Assembly: GCF_008017805.1 (NCBI RefSeq) | Contig: NZ_VRTT01000006.1 | Location: 62,001 to 126,000, forward strand | Direction: 5' to 3' | Origin: Paenibacillus sp. N3.4 | Lineage (GTDB): Bacteria; Bacillota; Bacilli; Paenibacillales; NBRC-103111 | Length of the DNA: 64,000 bases | In this document: piece after piece, positions 16,688-26,694 of the stretch | How positions within the stretch are numbered: position 1 is the first letter of the stretch | How the letters are laid out: each line of letters opens with the position of its first letter | Position numbers and translations under genes: made by a program | Notes under the pieces: generated by a model | What the model saw: only the letters and a program-made list of their open reading frames with translations | Told to the model about the DNA's origin: nothing | Databases searched by the model: none

Positions 16688-16870
16688 TTATCCTCGTTTC
16701 AAAATCTGTTCCATATGTTCGCACAGCTCTTCCATAGAAGCTACCGTCATTTCCTCTTGCCCTTGGACATGGGTAACACGTATGCGCCAACGTTGCGATT
16801 CTTGAAGATCTTCTTGCCCCATAGGGCTGAATCGCACAACAAAGGACGTCACTTGCTGGTTGTCAGCCAT
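16688..16870 (-). CDS. Small conserved-context protein of 60 residues
   Basis: Not recognised. Soluble and polar, with one tryptophan-containing strand region (ESQRWRIRVTHVQGQEEMTV) and a C-terminal helix (SMEELCEHMEQILKRG). ATG 16870 has GGAGGGG seven bases upstream, and that site overlaps the livM stop. Coupling to livM and to the KASIII-like gene (4-bp gap) supports a real gene. It may be an accessory subunit of the enzymes downstream. Confidence 0.65.
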   Translation of the reverse strand: MADNQQVTSFVVRFSPMGQEDLQESQRWRIRVTHVQGQEEMTVASMEELCEHMEQILKRG

Positions 16871-16872
16871 CT

Positions 16873-17862
16873 CTAGCCCCTCCGCTCACGCGATGTTTTT
16901 TCCCGACGATTGTCCCGCCAGTGTCTGATCGTGCCAACAATTCCTTTGGGGAATAGCATGACGACAAGAATGTACAGTAATCCGAAGAAAATGATCCATC
17001 GCTCAAAAATCCAATGGACTTTGGCCAAACTTGTTAACTGCTCATGGGCGAGCTCGATAATGGCAGCTCCAAGTATGGCGCCAAACAGTGTTCCAACTCC
17101 CCCAATAATGGTCATCAGCAGCGCATCGACGTTTAAATCAAACGACAATACCGTTGTATTTACGAAGCGGAGCGTAACCACATACAAAGCGCCGCTTATT
17201 GAGGCAGCGATACCAGCAACTACACTGGCAATGACTTTATAATGAATGATTTCATAACCAAGCGATTGAGAACGCTGTTCGTTTTCTCGGATCGATTGAA
17301 GTACTCTTCCCAGAGGCGACATCGTGAACCTGCGCAGCATGAGAAAAACGAGAATCAACACCACAAATGAAACATAATAGAAAGTGAGACGATCTTTCAA
17401 CAAATCAGGTATAGAAAATGTGAATCCATCGTTGCCCTTCGTCAATGAGCGCCACTTTTCGGCAATGACTAAAAACAATCCGGAGAAAGCGAGCGTCAAC
17501 ATCGCGTAGTAATGACTCTTCAACCTAAGAGACAGCATGCCTACGAAATAACTTACGATGGCAGAAAGGACAGCTCCAACGAGGACGGCTATCAATAATG
17601 ATGGGATGGTCGGTCCTAACTTTTGCATCACGATTGCCACGCTATAAGCGCCTATCCCAAAAAACATGACATGGCCAAAAGAAACAATCCCCGTGTAGCC
17701 AAGCAGCAAATCATAACTCATAGCAAATATGGCAAGAATGAAAATATGTGTGATGACGATCATCGTCGCCCGTTCGTTATGAATAAGCGGAAAAAGCGCC
17801 GTCAGGACAGCAATCAAGGAAATAATAAGCAAGGACTTGTTCGATTGCAGCAGCTTTAACAT
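16873..17862 (-). CDS. livM: Branched-chain-amino-acid-type ABC permease LivM
   Basis: Inner-membrane permease of about 329 residues with around nine hydrophobic segments. It carries the LivM signature region GYTGIVSFGHVMFFGIGAYS near 60 and the EAA-like loop GRVLQSIRENEQRSQSLGYE near 205. ATG 17862 with AAGGGGG upstream is chosen over the longer frame. It forms the transporter with LivH, LivG, LivF and LivK. Hydrophobic-amino-acid-type transporters also import short organic acids, which fits the surrounding catabolic genes. Confidence 0.88.
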   Translation of the reverse strand: MLKLLQSNKSLLIISLIAVLTALFPLIHNERATMIVITHIFILAIFAMSYDLLLGYTGIVSFGHVMFFGIGAYSVAIVMQKLGPTIPSLLIAVLVGAVLSAIVSYFVGMLSLRLKSHYYAMLTLAFSGLFLVIAEKWRSLTKGNDGFTFSIPDLLKDRLTFYYVSFVVLILVFLMLRRFTMSPLGRVLQSIRENEQRSQSLGYEIIHYKVIASVVAGIAASISGALYVVTLRFVNTTVLSFDLNVDALLMTIIGGVGTLFGAILGAAIIELAHEQLTSLAKVHWIFERWIIFFGLLYILVVMLFPKGIVGTIRHWRDNRREKTSRERRG

Positions 17863-17866
17863 TTCG

Positions 17867-18727
17867 TTACCCCCTTGCTCCAAATAATCCGGATGGCTTG
17901 AGCAGCAATACCGCAACCATGATGAGCATATTTACCGCCAGAGACAACTCAGGTACATAATACGCCATGAATGCTCCGGATAACCCAACAAGAATGGAAG
18001 CAAATAAAGTGCCTCTCATATTCCCCATGCCGCCTATGACCACAACGATGAAAGCTAGTATAGCGAACTGCATGCCCATATCGGCATGAATGACACCCGA
18101 ATAGGGGGCGACGAATACGCCGGCCATCGAAGCTAGCGCTGCGCCAAGCATAAATACCATCGTGAAAACGCGTTTAATATTGACGCCAAGTGCTTCTACC
18201 ATCTCTTTATTGATAACACCTGCTCGAACAATCAAGCCAAGACGCGTTCGATTCAACAGCAGTTGAAGGCCCGTGAATATGAGGAGACCAACTACAATAA
18301 GAAACAAGCGGTATTTAATAATAATGATTCCACCGATTTCCCAACTTCCGTCCAAGTAAGCAGGCACATTTACATTAAGAGGATTCGGTCCCCACACGAC
18401 TTTTAACATCTCGCTCAGCACGAGCATAACCCCTAGCGTAACCAATATTTGCGTTACATGGCTGCCGTAAACCGGACGGATTATCCATTTTTCCATTAAC
18501 AATCCCAGACACAAACCAGTTACAATTGCCCCTAAAATGGCAACAATGAAGCTCCCGGTCAGCATGTAAAACCATACACCCGAGTAAGCTCCCCAGGCGA
18601 ACAAGCCTCCGTGGCTAAAATTCAATACGTCCATAAGTCCAAAGATTAAGGTTAGTCCTGCGGCCAGCAAAAAAAGCAGCATTCCTGTAGCTAATCCATT
18701 AATCGCGAGGTTCATCAGCACTTCCAA
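17867..18727 (-). CDS. livH: Branched-chain-amino-acid-type ABC permease LivH
   Basis: Membrane permease of 286 residues. LTLIFGLMDVLNFSHGGLFA near 25 is the LivH signature, and the coupling loop is near 180 (NKEMVEALGVNIKR). TTG 18727 has GGAGG nine bases upstream; ATG 18715 is an alternative. Four bases separate it from livM. It shares the ligand question of the whole Liv operon. Confidence 0.88.
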   Translation of the reverse strand: MEVLMNLAINGLATGMLLFLLAAGLTLIFGLMDVLNFSHGGLFAWGAYSGVWFYMLTGSFIVAILGAIVTGLCLGLLMEKWIIRPVYGSHVTQILVTLGVMLVLSEMLKVVWGPNPLNVNVPAYLDGSWEIGGIIIIKYRLFLIVVGLLIFTGLQLLLNRTRLGLIVRAGVINKEMVEALGVNIKRVFTMVFMLGAALASMAGVFVAPYSGVIHADMGMQFAILAFIVVVIGGMGNMRGTLFASILVGLSGAFMAYYVPELSLAVNMLIMVAVLLLKPSGLFGARG

Positions 18728-18801
18728 TTGTGTGTTCCTCCTTCGCGTTTTCGTGAGAAAACAGCTTCGTATGCAGCTTGTTAAAGCTTGTTAACACATT
18801 C

Positions 18802-19506
18802 CTAGGCAATGCCTAAATATTTGCGCCGAAGATCTGCATCTGCTTTCATTTCGGGCATTTCGCCACCGCGTACCACACGTCCCTCATCGACTATATAGAA
18901 ACGGTCGCCGATCGAACTGGCCATCATATAGTTTTGCTCGACAAGGACCACGGTTGTTTTCTTTTTCATCTGCAAAATAGACTGCATGAGCTTCTCAACC
19001 ATGATAGGCGCCAGCCCTTTGCTAGGTTCGTCTATTAGTAAGAGTTGAATGTCATTGACATACGCTCTTGCTATGGACAGCATTTGTTTCTGTCCCCCAC
19101 TTAGAAATCCTGCTTTTTTGTGCCAAAATGTCTTCAAATCCGGAAACAGGCTCAGAATCCATTCTTGTCGTTCCAGTGAAGCCTCATCACGCTTTTGCAT
19201 CGCTACCTTCATATTTTCCTCAATCGTTAAATCTCCGAAAATGCCTTGATCTTCAGGTACGTAACCGATTCCTTTTTGCGATATCGCATAAGTCGGTAAA
19301 CTGCCGACGGAATCTCCTCGATACAGAATAGTTCCGCTGCGGATCGGCACCATACCCATGATAGACCGAAGCGTCGTTGTTTTACCCGCTCCATTTCTAC
19401 CAAACAAGACCGTGATTTCACCTTCACTAACATCAAAAGTAACACCCTGTAAAATATGGTACTGTTCAATATAAGAATGAATATTCTGCACGCTAAGAAG
19501 CGCCAT
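18802..19506 (-). CDS. livF: ABC transporter ATP-binding protein LivF
   Basis: ATPase of 234 residues with Walker A GRNGAGKTTT, signature LSGGQKQMLSIARA and Walker B LLLIDEPSKGLAP. It starts at ATG 19506 after GGAGGG. The start overlaps the end of livG by 14 bases, a usual liv arrangement. In the raw sequence two small insertions in livG make the two genes read as one 485-residue protein; that fusion is almost certainly false. Confidence 0.88.
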   Translation of the reverse strand: MALLSVQNIHSYIEQYHILQGVTFDVSEGEITVLFGRNGAGKTTTLRSIMGMVPIRSGTILYRGDSVGSLPTYAISQKGIGYVPEDQGIFGDLTIEENMKVAMQKRDEASLERQEWILSLFPDLKTFWHKKAGFLSGGQKQMLSIARAYVNDIQLLLIDEPSKGLAPIMVEKLMQSILQMKKKTTVVLVEQNYMMASSIGDRFYIVDEGRVVRGGEMPEMKADADLRRKYLGIA

Positions 19507-20259
19507 CGTACAGCCCTCCCAAGTATGCCGATTGCACGATTTCGTTACGCATAATGTCCTCCACGGAACCATCCGCCAAAAACTTTCCATTAAATAACAC
19601 CATAATCGAGTCACGACAGATCCAACACCATATCCATTTTGTGTTCGAATCAGAATAATTGTCTTATCTCCTTGCTGTTTGATCTTATGAATAACTTCCA
19701 GAATCGTAGGCACTTCCTCCAATGACATGCCGGCGGTAGGCTCGTCTAGCAGCAGGATCTCGGATTTAAGAGCCAGCAGCATAGCGATTTCCAGCTTTCT
19801 TTTCTCACCGTGAGCAAGATTTTTGGCAAGCGCTTGCGCTTTGCCATTGAGTAATACCGTTTGCAGCAGCTCGTAAGCTTGCTCCTCCAGGTGGCTGAAC
19901 TTGCGAAAATGCGAGAACATGTTATAACGAATGCCGGCCTGCGCTTGAACAGCCAATCTGACATTCTCTAAGACCGTCAAGTTCGGAAACACATTCGTAA
20001 GTTGAAAAGAACGTCCCATGCCGAGATTTACTCTCTGTGTCGGGGATAACTTGGTTATGTCCTTTCCCTTAAAGTAAACGGATCCGGAAGTAGGCTTCAA
20101 TTGACCGCTAAGCAAATTGAAAAAGGTCGTCTTGCCCGCGCCGTTGGGACCGATAATTGATTTAAAGTGATGGCTAGGCATTTGAAAATGAACCTCATTA
20201 ACGGCCGTATGCCCTCCAAAAGCAATCGTTAGTCCTTTGGTTTCCAGGATAGGTTCCAT
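19493..20259 (-). pseudogene. livG: ABC transporter ATP-binding protein LivG, frameshifted near the 3' end
   Basis: ATPase with Walker A GPNGAGKTTF near 37, the LivG Q-loop region MGRSFQLTNVFPNLTVLENV, signature LAHGEKRKLEIAMLL and Walker B LLLDEPTAGM. After TIILI the sequence departs from the family. Removing one base near 19646 and one near 19613 restores EHKMDMVLDLSDSIMVLFNG and an ending NEIVQSAYLGGLYDGAS with a stop at 19493-19495. It therefore has its own stop and is a normal-length LivG of about 255 residues. Confidence 0.85.
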
Positions 20260-20338
20260 GTCTTCACTCCTTTAAGCCTAAAATATATACAAATCGGAGG
20301 AGGGCGCCAGAAACCGTCGCTTCTCCTCCTGGTTCATC

Positions 20339-21625
20339 CTATTTCTTGTTTTGAATCGGCGGAACCGTTTCGTCTGCTGTCATTTCACGAATAAGCACAG
20401 GAATCGGATAATCGAATCCGTCTTTTTTCTCTAATCGAACTGCGTACATAGGCTGCAGCGCTTGGTGATCTTCCTTGCGGAATGTCATCTTACCCTTTGG
20501 CGTATCGAATGACATGCCTTCCATTGCCGGAATCAGCTTATCCGAGCTTGAATCGCCGTTTGTTTTCTTAAGTGCCTCTACAGCAGCAATGGCTGCGGAC
20601 ATTCCGCCTGGTGTGAACAGGTCCGGAACTTCATTATTAAAACGTTTCTTATGCTCATCTACGAGCCATTTATTGATATCGTTCTGAGGAAGCGTGTGAT
20701 AATACACAGAGAAGCCTTCCATGCCAATCAGGTCATTCATCGTTTTCAGCGCTGCAATATCGGGAGCTCCTGTAGAAATTTTGATCCCTTGCTGCTGCAC
20801 TTTCATATCCTGAAACTGTTTCCAAGGGGAGTTCGCTCCGGCCCAAACGACGAATAAATAATCCGGCTTTGCGCTAAGAACCTTCTGAATGTTGGCCGTA
20901 TAATCCGTTGCCTTGGGATCTGCGTACTGCTCAGAAATAATGGTAGCCCCAAGTTTCAAGGCCGCTACCTTAAAGGCAGCGATTCCATCGCGACCAAAAG
21001 AGCTGTCAGGTGCGAATGTAGCGATCTTGACGCCTTTCTTTGCAATGGCAGCTGCTCCGGCAACCGCATCCTGCGAGGAGTTCCGTGCGGTACGGAAAAT
21101 ATACTTATTCCAGTTAGCGCCCGTAATGCTGTCGGCTACGGCTGGTTCAACGATCATAACTTTTTTATATTCTTCTGCAAGAGGAAGAACAGCAAGCGTA
21201 TCACCTGAACTGGAGGAACCGACCAACAGATCCACTTTATCTTTTTCCAAAAGCTTCGTTGCTTTCTGGACCGCTACATCCGGCTTCGTTTCTGTATCCT
21301 CTATGATGATTTCAATGGGGCGTCCGCCAATTTCTTTTGTTCCTTTTGTCGCATATTCAATACCTAGTTGAAAACCGCGTTCCGTTTGCTTCCCATAACT
21401 TTCCAGAGCACCCGTTTTGGAAGCCAGTAAACCAATTTTGATTGGCGTTTTATTCGCACTGGCTGCAGGAGCTTTTGTTGAAGCGCTTACAGTTGCTGCG
21501 GGCGTGTTATTTGGTTGGCTTGTTGATCCTCCACTACCGCTTGTGCCTTGGCTGCAACCCGTTAAAGCAACGGCAGCGCCTAGCATCGATATTGCTCCAA
21601 GACGTGATAACTTTCTAGCAAACAT
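20339..21625 (-). CDS. livK: Liv-type ABC transporter substrate-binding lipoprotein
   Basis: Lipoprotein of 428 residues: signal segment with lipobox ALTGC near 24, a Ser/Pro/Ala-rich linker to about 60, then a type I periplasmic-binding fold (KIGLLASKTGALESYGKQTE; LLEKDKVDLLVGSSSSGDTL; FSVYYHTLP). It captures the substrate outside the membrane for LivHMGF. Family members bind amino acids, amides, urea or short carboxylates, and the ligand cannot be read here. ATG 21625 follows GAGGGGG. A SARP-type direct repeat lies about 60 bp upstream. Confidence 0.88.
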   Translation of the reverse strand: MFARKLSRLGAISMLGAAVALTGCSQGTSGSGGSTSQPNNTPAATVSASTKAPAASANKTPIKIGLLASKTGALESYGKQTERGFQLGIEYATKGTKEIGGRPIEIIIEDTETKPDVAVQKATKLLEKDKVDLLVGSSSSGDTLAVLPLAEEYKKVMIVEPAVADSITGANWNKYIFRTARNSSQDAVAGAAAIAKKGVKIATFAPDSSFGRDGIAAFKVAALKLGATIISEQYADPKATDYTANIQKVLSAKPDYLFVVWAGANSPWKQFQDMKVQQQGIKISTGAPDIAALKTMNDLIGMEGFSVYYHTLPQNDINKWLVDEHKKRFNNEVPDLFTPGGMSAAIAAVEALKKTNGDSSSDKLIPAMEGMSFDTPKGKMTFRKEDHQALQPMYAVRLEKKDGFDYPIPVLIREMTADETVPPIQNKK

Positions 21626-21667
21626 GGTTAAATCCCCCTCAATGGATAATGGTTCGATCTAGTTTTA

Positions 21668-21699
21668 ATTCTATCCAGTCAGGTTACAAATCAGTTACA
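21668..21699 (-). promoter_or_regulatory. Promoter of the livK operon with SARP-type direct repeat
   Basis: On the minus strand TGTAACTGATTTGTAACC (21682-21699) contains TGTAAC twice with an 11-bp period. Eight bases later is TAGAAT (21668-21673) as the -10 box. An almost identical element precedes the acyl-CoA ligase gene. It overlaps the last codons of the regulator gene. Confidence 0.6.
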
Positions 21700-24600
21700 T
21701 ACGTTTGCATCACGGTGTCATACATCATCTTCGTACTTTCCATTGGAGCGACGCCCAGCTCACGGTCCAGCTCCTTGCAGCAGCGATAATACCACTTGAG
21801 CGCTTGATTTCGATTGTTCTGTCTGTAATGGCAGTACATGAGCAAGCGGTAAGCTTCTTCCCAGCATTCGTCGGTTTGAACAATGCGCTCACACCAATGG
21901 ATAGCACGGTCAAACGCTTCGGTTTCCACACACAGTTTTGCCATTCGTTCCAAAGAACGCAGATACAATACCTGGATACGCTCGCGCTCCTCTATGCACC
22001 AGTCGTCGTAACGACGGTCCGGCATATAATCTCCGTGATACAGCTGTAAGCCTTTTTCCAGCAAAACCGTCGCACGTTCTCCGTTTGTTTCCTCAAGACC
22101 GCCTTTGACATGCGCCTCAAACTCAACGACATCCAAAATAAGGCCTGAAGCCAAGTTCAATCCATAAGAGATACCATGACGCTGTACAAAGAACGGATTC
22201 GATCTTGCCTGTCTTCCCGGCTCCAAAGCAGAGTTGAGAGCATTTAATGCAACTTTGAAGTCCCGCGCTCCCGATTTTTCGTCTAAATCAGGGTATAGGA
22301 GAGACATGATCTCTTCCTTTGGCACGAGTTGTTTTCTTTTGACAACTAATAGTTGAAATAGTTCTTTTGCTTTTCCCCGCTGCCAATCCTTATCGGACAG
22401 TTCTCTATCTCCCAAAAACACCTTGAATTCACCTAGCGTTTGGATGCGAAGTGTGTATCCGGGATGATAGGCCGCTTGTTCCAATCCTAACCCCGATAAT
22501 AAGTACGAAGCGTAGTGACTGACAGGTGCGTGGCTTTGTGCGGCAATGAGCATCGGGACTAGCTGCTGGATATCCTTGGGTCCGTACAAAGTGCGCTTTT
22601 GAACCAAGTACTCATAGTCCCCGTTCTGCATCATAACTAGAAGCCTTTCGAGATGCTGGAGGAATTGCAGCTCCCCTTCGCTTTGGTAAGCGACCCATGT
22701 CCGCCACAAGAGCGCTATCGTCATCCCATAGCTATCCCCGCATTCAGCAAAGAGAACTTCGATCTCGGCCAGTAAATCATCAGCTTCGGCGAGCTTTCCA
22801 TGATAGATATGAGCAACTGCGATGCTTAAACGAATCCAGGCAGACAGCCACGCATCGCTGACTTGTTCAGTTTCCTGCAAAGCCATTCTGCCATACTGAA
22901 AAGCGGATTCGAATGATCCGGCTCGCCCATGAAGCAAACATAAACCCATGAGAGCTCAGCTTTGCCTCGCGATACTTCCAAGCCTTCCATCATCTCCTGC
23001 GAAGTTCGATAGCAACCCAGCGCAACATCGAACTTTACATTCGATAATAGCTGTGCCGCATGGCCCATGCGCATCCAACCGCATGCTTCTGCAAAAGGCG
23101 ATTCTGTACGAATACCCTGCAGCATCCCTTCTTGTGCGGCTGCCTTCGCTTTCTCAGGATAGCCTATCATCGACTCAATCAAGGATGTGATAATCATTAA
23201 TTCACGGTGCGACCGTGAGAGAATTAAACCGCCCTTGGCAGTCTCCTCCTCTTTAAGCTTCTCAAGCAAACGTAACGCGGTTGACAACTTTCCGCTTCGC
23301 AGATTCATTCGAATCTCCAGTACATCTTCTTTGAAGCTAGGATCCAGTTCACGGCACCTTACAACCCAGTGCTCAGCATCAGCGGCACGACCGGAATTGA
23401 CCAGATTTTCGGCGAGCAAACTGTATAATCGCAAGCGATCTTCTTTCACGTCCGTCGTTGATTCATCGAGACTTTCGATAAGTTCAAGCGATTCTTTCAG
23501 CAGCGCATCCGCTTTTCTTGGTTGAATAGTGTCCAAAAACACGCGTGCTTGCCCTTCCAGCGCTGCGGCTTGTATTTGAATATCTCCATTCGTACGCGCC
23601 AGTTGTTTCGCCCGCTCATAACAAGTTTGCGCCTTATCGTACAAACAGCGATACCTATATGCTTCTCCCTGATACACCCATAGCCACACATAGTGATCCA
23701 TCAAAGAATAGGCCAGCGTATTCGTTAGCTCCAACAATTTGCTAAGACGTCCTGTCTTAACCAGCATTTTCCCATGATGATGAAGCACAGCAGCTATTCC
23801 TTGCTGATCGCTAATCATTTGATAATGATACAGAGCCGATTCCGGTTGTTGATACTCGATATAATAGCGAGCGGCGCCCTCATGCAGAAAGCGAAACCGA
23901 TTGTCCTCACTTTTTAGACGCTGCACGAGAAATTCCCGAAACATCGCATGGTACCGATATTGATGCTCACCCGTTTGAAATAAAAACAAGCGCAAGCTGC
24001 ATATTCGATCCAGTAATACATGGGATTCATGCCATCCATACAACTTGTCGCAAAGAGACGCATGGAAGTCATCAAAAATGCATGTGCGCAGAAGAGCATC
24101 GCGAATTTCTTCCGACTGCTTGCTAAACACTTCCATCGCAAGATAGCGGAACAGATCGTCCATTGAGTGCCCATCGTGTTCCAGGATCAGCTCCAACTTT
24201 CTGCCAAGGGTAAGCTGCTGCCAAATCATTTGGACAGCCATCACCCAGCCTTCTGTTTTCTTATAAATCGCTTGGACTTCTGCTTCGCCAAGGGCAAGCT
24301 CATAATAATCGGCAAACAAGACTTCGATTTCCTCTGCCGAGAATGCAAGATCTGATTCCCCTATTTCAAGCAGTTCTGCTTTTACTTTCATGGAAGTAAG
24401 AGCTTCCCACTGCGGTTTCGTTCTGCCAGAGAGTACAAGATGAACTTGTTGAGGGAGATGACGAATCATATATTCCAAACTTTTGGATACAGAAACCGAA
24501 TGTTCGACGAGATGGTAATCGTCAATGACGACGACGACTTCATCGCTAACCATCATCAATTCATTCAAAAAAGTATCGCTAAGCACATAGAGATCCTGCT

Positions 24601-24934
24601 CATCGGAGCCGTAGTTCCCTTCTATCAAGGAATCTATAATCTGTTCTCCAAAATTGGGATACTCTGTCCGTATTGCTTGAACCAAATACTGAAAAAAAGG
24701 AACCAGATCATCTTCGCGTTCTCCGCAGCTATACCAGCAGACGGCAATACGTTCCATTCGAAAAAAAGAAGACAGAGCTGTACTCTTCCCATAACCGGGA
24801 CCACTTTGAACAATCGTCAAGGGATACTCGAAAACCTGCTTGAGACGTTTGTTCAAGGATTGTCTTTGCAGTGTATTCTTTTTTAACTGAGGCGGAGTGA
24901 TCTTGGTAAACAAGATCGACTTGGCTGGTCTCAT
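21684..24934 (-). pseudogene. MalT-like ATPase / SARP (BTAD) transcriptional regulator, one frameshift
   Basis: Reconstructed length is about 1083 residues. The N-terminal STAND/MalT-type ATPase has Walker A QSGPGYGKSTALS near 44 and Walker B VVVVIDDYHL near 140. Tetratricopeptide-like repeats fill the middle. The C-terminus has an OmpR-like winged helix (IQTLGEFKVFLGDREL, KAKELFQLLVVKRKQLV) followed by a bacterial transcriptional activator domain (LYHGDYMPDRRYDDWCIEER). One missing base near 22951-22955 splits it: GKAEL should run on into MGLCLLHGRAGSFESAFQYG. ATG 24934 with AAGGAG six bases upstream is preferred. It lies between the ligase and the Liv operon and is their likely activator. 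Confidence 0.8.
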
Positions 24935-24945
24935 GTCCATCTCCT

Positions 24946-24959
24946 TGTAAACGCTTTTT
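24946..24959 (+). promoter_or_regulatory. Possible cre-like site before the SARP-type regulator
   Basis: TGTAAACGCTTTTT matches the first ten positions of the CcpA consensus but lacks the final CA. It lies 12 bp upstream of the start codon. Confidence 0.3.
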
Positions 24960-25012
24960 CTAATTCTACCATAGGTTAAAGAATTGCGGGCAAGCTAGTT
25001 TAAGAGATTCTC

Positions 25013-26517
25013 CTATTGTTGAACGTGATTGCTAAATGCCAATACGATACTTTTCTTATCGATCTTTCCCACAGGCGTTTTAGGAAGTGCTGTTACAAAA
25101 ATTATTTTTTTGGGCACCTTATACTTGCCGATATGATTGGCGCAGTAAGCTTGCAGCTCTTCACAGCTTGCCTGACAGCCTTCGCGCAATACAATCACTG
25201 CGGTTACCAGCTCCCCCCATTTCGCATCGGGCAATCCGATCACAGCCGCTTCAGCTACATAGGCATGCTGTTGTAAATGATGCTCGATCTCAAGCGGATA
25301 CACATTTTCACCACCGGTAATAATCATATCTTTCTTACGGCCAACAATGTAATAAAATCCTTCGTCATCAAAGCGCCCCAAGTCACCAGTACAAAACCAT
25401 TCTCCGCTGCAAGCATCCGCCGAAGCAGCTGGATTGTTCCAGTAAGCTTCAAATAGGTGGTGTCCGCTGATTTGAATTTCCCCCACTTCGTTGACGGCAG
25501 CAGCTTCACCTTGCTCATTCACGATGCGTATGCGGTTACATATCATCGGACGTCCAACCGATCCCCGCTTTCGCAGCGCATCAATGGGATCGATGTAGAA
25601 ATTGTTGGGTCCTGCTTCTGTCATCCCGTAACCTTCTTTGAACGGTAACTTTTTAGCCTCAAATGCATCATAGATCGTAAGTGGGCAAGGGCGCCCCCGG
25701 AAATAAAAGCTCGCATATGACTGAAAGCAGATTCACTGAAAGATTTCGTTTGAATAAGTAGGTGGTACATCGTTGGCACCATCAGCACGACCGTACAGCG
25801 GCTGCTCTCCAAGAGATGAACCGCTCCCACCGCTTCAAATTCTCGTTCAACGATGACGCAGCCTCCGGCTAATAATACCGGCAGTGAAAGGGCATTGATA
25901 CCACCCGTATGAAACATGGGCAAGAAAGTTATCGTAATGTCTTTCTCGGTCAATCCCCAGCTAATGATTGTATTCGCAGCATTGGCATAGATCGAACGAT
26001 GGGAAAGGACGACTCCTTTGGGCTTTCCTGTTGTCCCACCGGTGTAAATCATTAACAAGGGGTCTCTAGCTTCTCGTGTTTGGTCGACGATTGCCGTTTG
26101 ATCACATGCACAGGCTTCGAGATAGGACTCACTCTGTAAGCAGATACGACGATCAAGATGAACATCGGCTACAAGTGCCTCCAACTCTTCACTATAGAAA
26201 ACGATCCTATAAGAGCAATCTTCTAAAATATACGTCAGCTCCAGTGTAGAAAGACGCCAGTTTAATGGAACTAATATGGCTCCTACTCGGCTGCAAGCGA
26301 ATAACAATTCAATATAACAAAGACCGTTAGGAGCAAGCAGCGCCACGCGATCACCTTTAATTATTCCCCAATGCTGCATGGCGGCAGCCAAACGTTCAAC
26401 TCTATCATGCACCTGACGGTATGTCCAACTTACTCCGGTTTGCTTATCCACTATCGCCGTATTGTTCGGAGTTATTTGACTCCTCCGTTCAAACCATTCC
26501 GTTTCCCAACTATTCAC
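25013..26517 (-). pseudogene. Acyl-CoA ligase (AMP-forming), one frameshift
   Basis: Activates a carboxylic acid to its CoA thioester. The combined protein is about 501 residues with the AMP-binding motif YTGGTTGKPKGVVLSH near 168, FLPMFHTGG, YGMTE at the junction, the hinge-region GRKKDMIITGGENVYPLEIE and the C-terminal catalytic lysine motif PKTPVGKIDKK. One missing C near 25689-25691 splits the frame; restoring it gives SGGAPCPLTIYDAFEAKKLP leading into EGYGMTEAG. GTG 26517 follows GGAGGG. The substrate is unknown; short-chain or 3-hydroxy/keto acids imported by the Liv system are plausible. Confidence 0.85.
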
Positions 26518-26575
26518 GCTTTTTTCCCTCCATGTTCCGCCACTGATGCTACGACTCTTTTATTTGCTGAGTTTA

Positions 26576-26608
26576 TTTGTACAACAGAGTGGTTACAAAT
26601 CGGTTACA
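26576..26608 (-). promoter_or_regulatory. Promoter of the acyl-CoA ligase with SARP-type direct repeat
   Basis: On the minus strand TGTAACCGATTTGTAACC (26591-26608) matches 17 of 18 bases of the livK element. Nine bases later is TACAAA (26576-26581) as a possible -10 box. The ligase start is 59 bp further on. Confidence 0.6.
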
Positions 26609-26623
26609 CGGATCGCTGAACTA

Positions 26624-26677
26624 CAAAAAAATCGTCTACCCACCTTACACCTTTTCAGGTAAGATAGTTGACGATTA
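26624..26677 (-). terminator. Terminator of the bdhA-scoAB-thiolase operon
   Basis: On the minus strand AATCGTC...CTTACCT pairs with AGGTGTAAG...GACGATT and runs into seven T residues, just after the thiolase stop. Confidence 0.75.
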
Positions 26678-26694
26678 TAGATGTCGTGTATGCA

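Noticed and set aside
18802-20259. Novel fused double-ATPase LivG-LivF protein
   Set aside because: The joining segment matches neither family, and two one-base corrections restore both normal genes.
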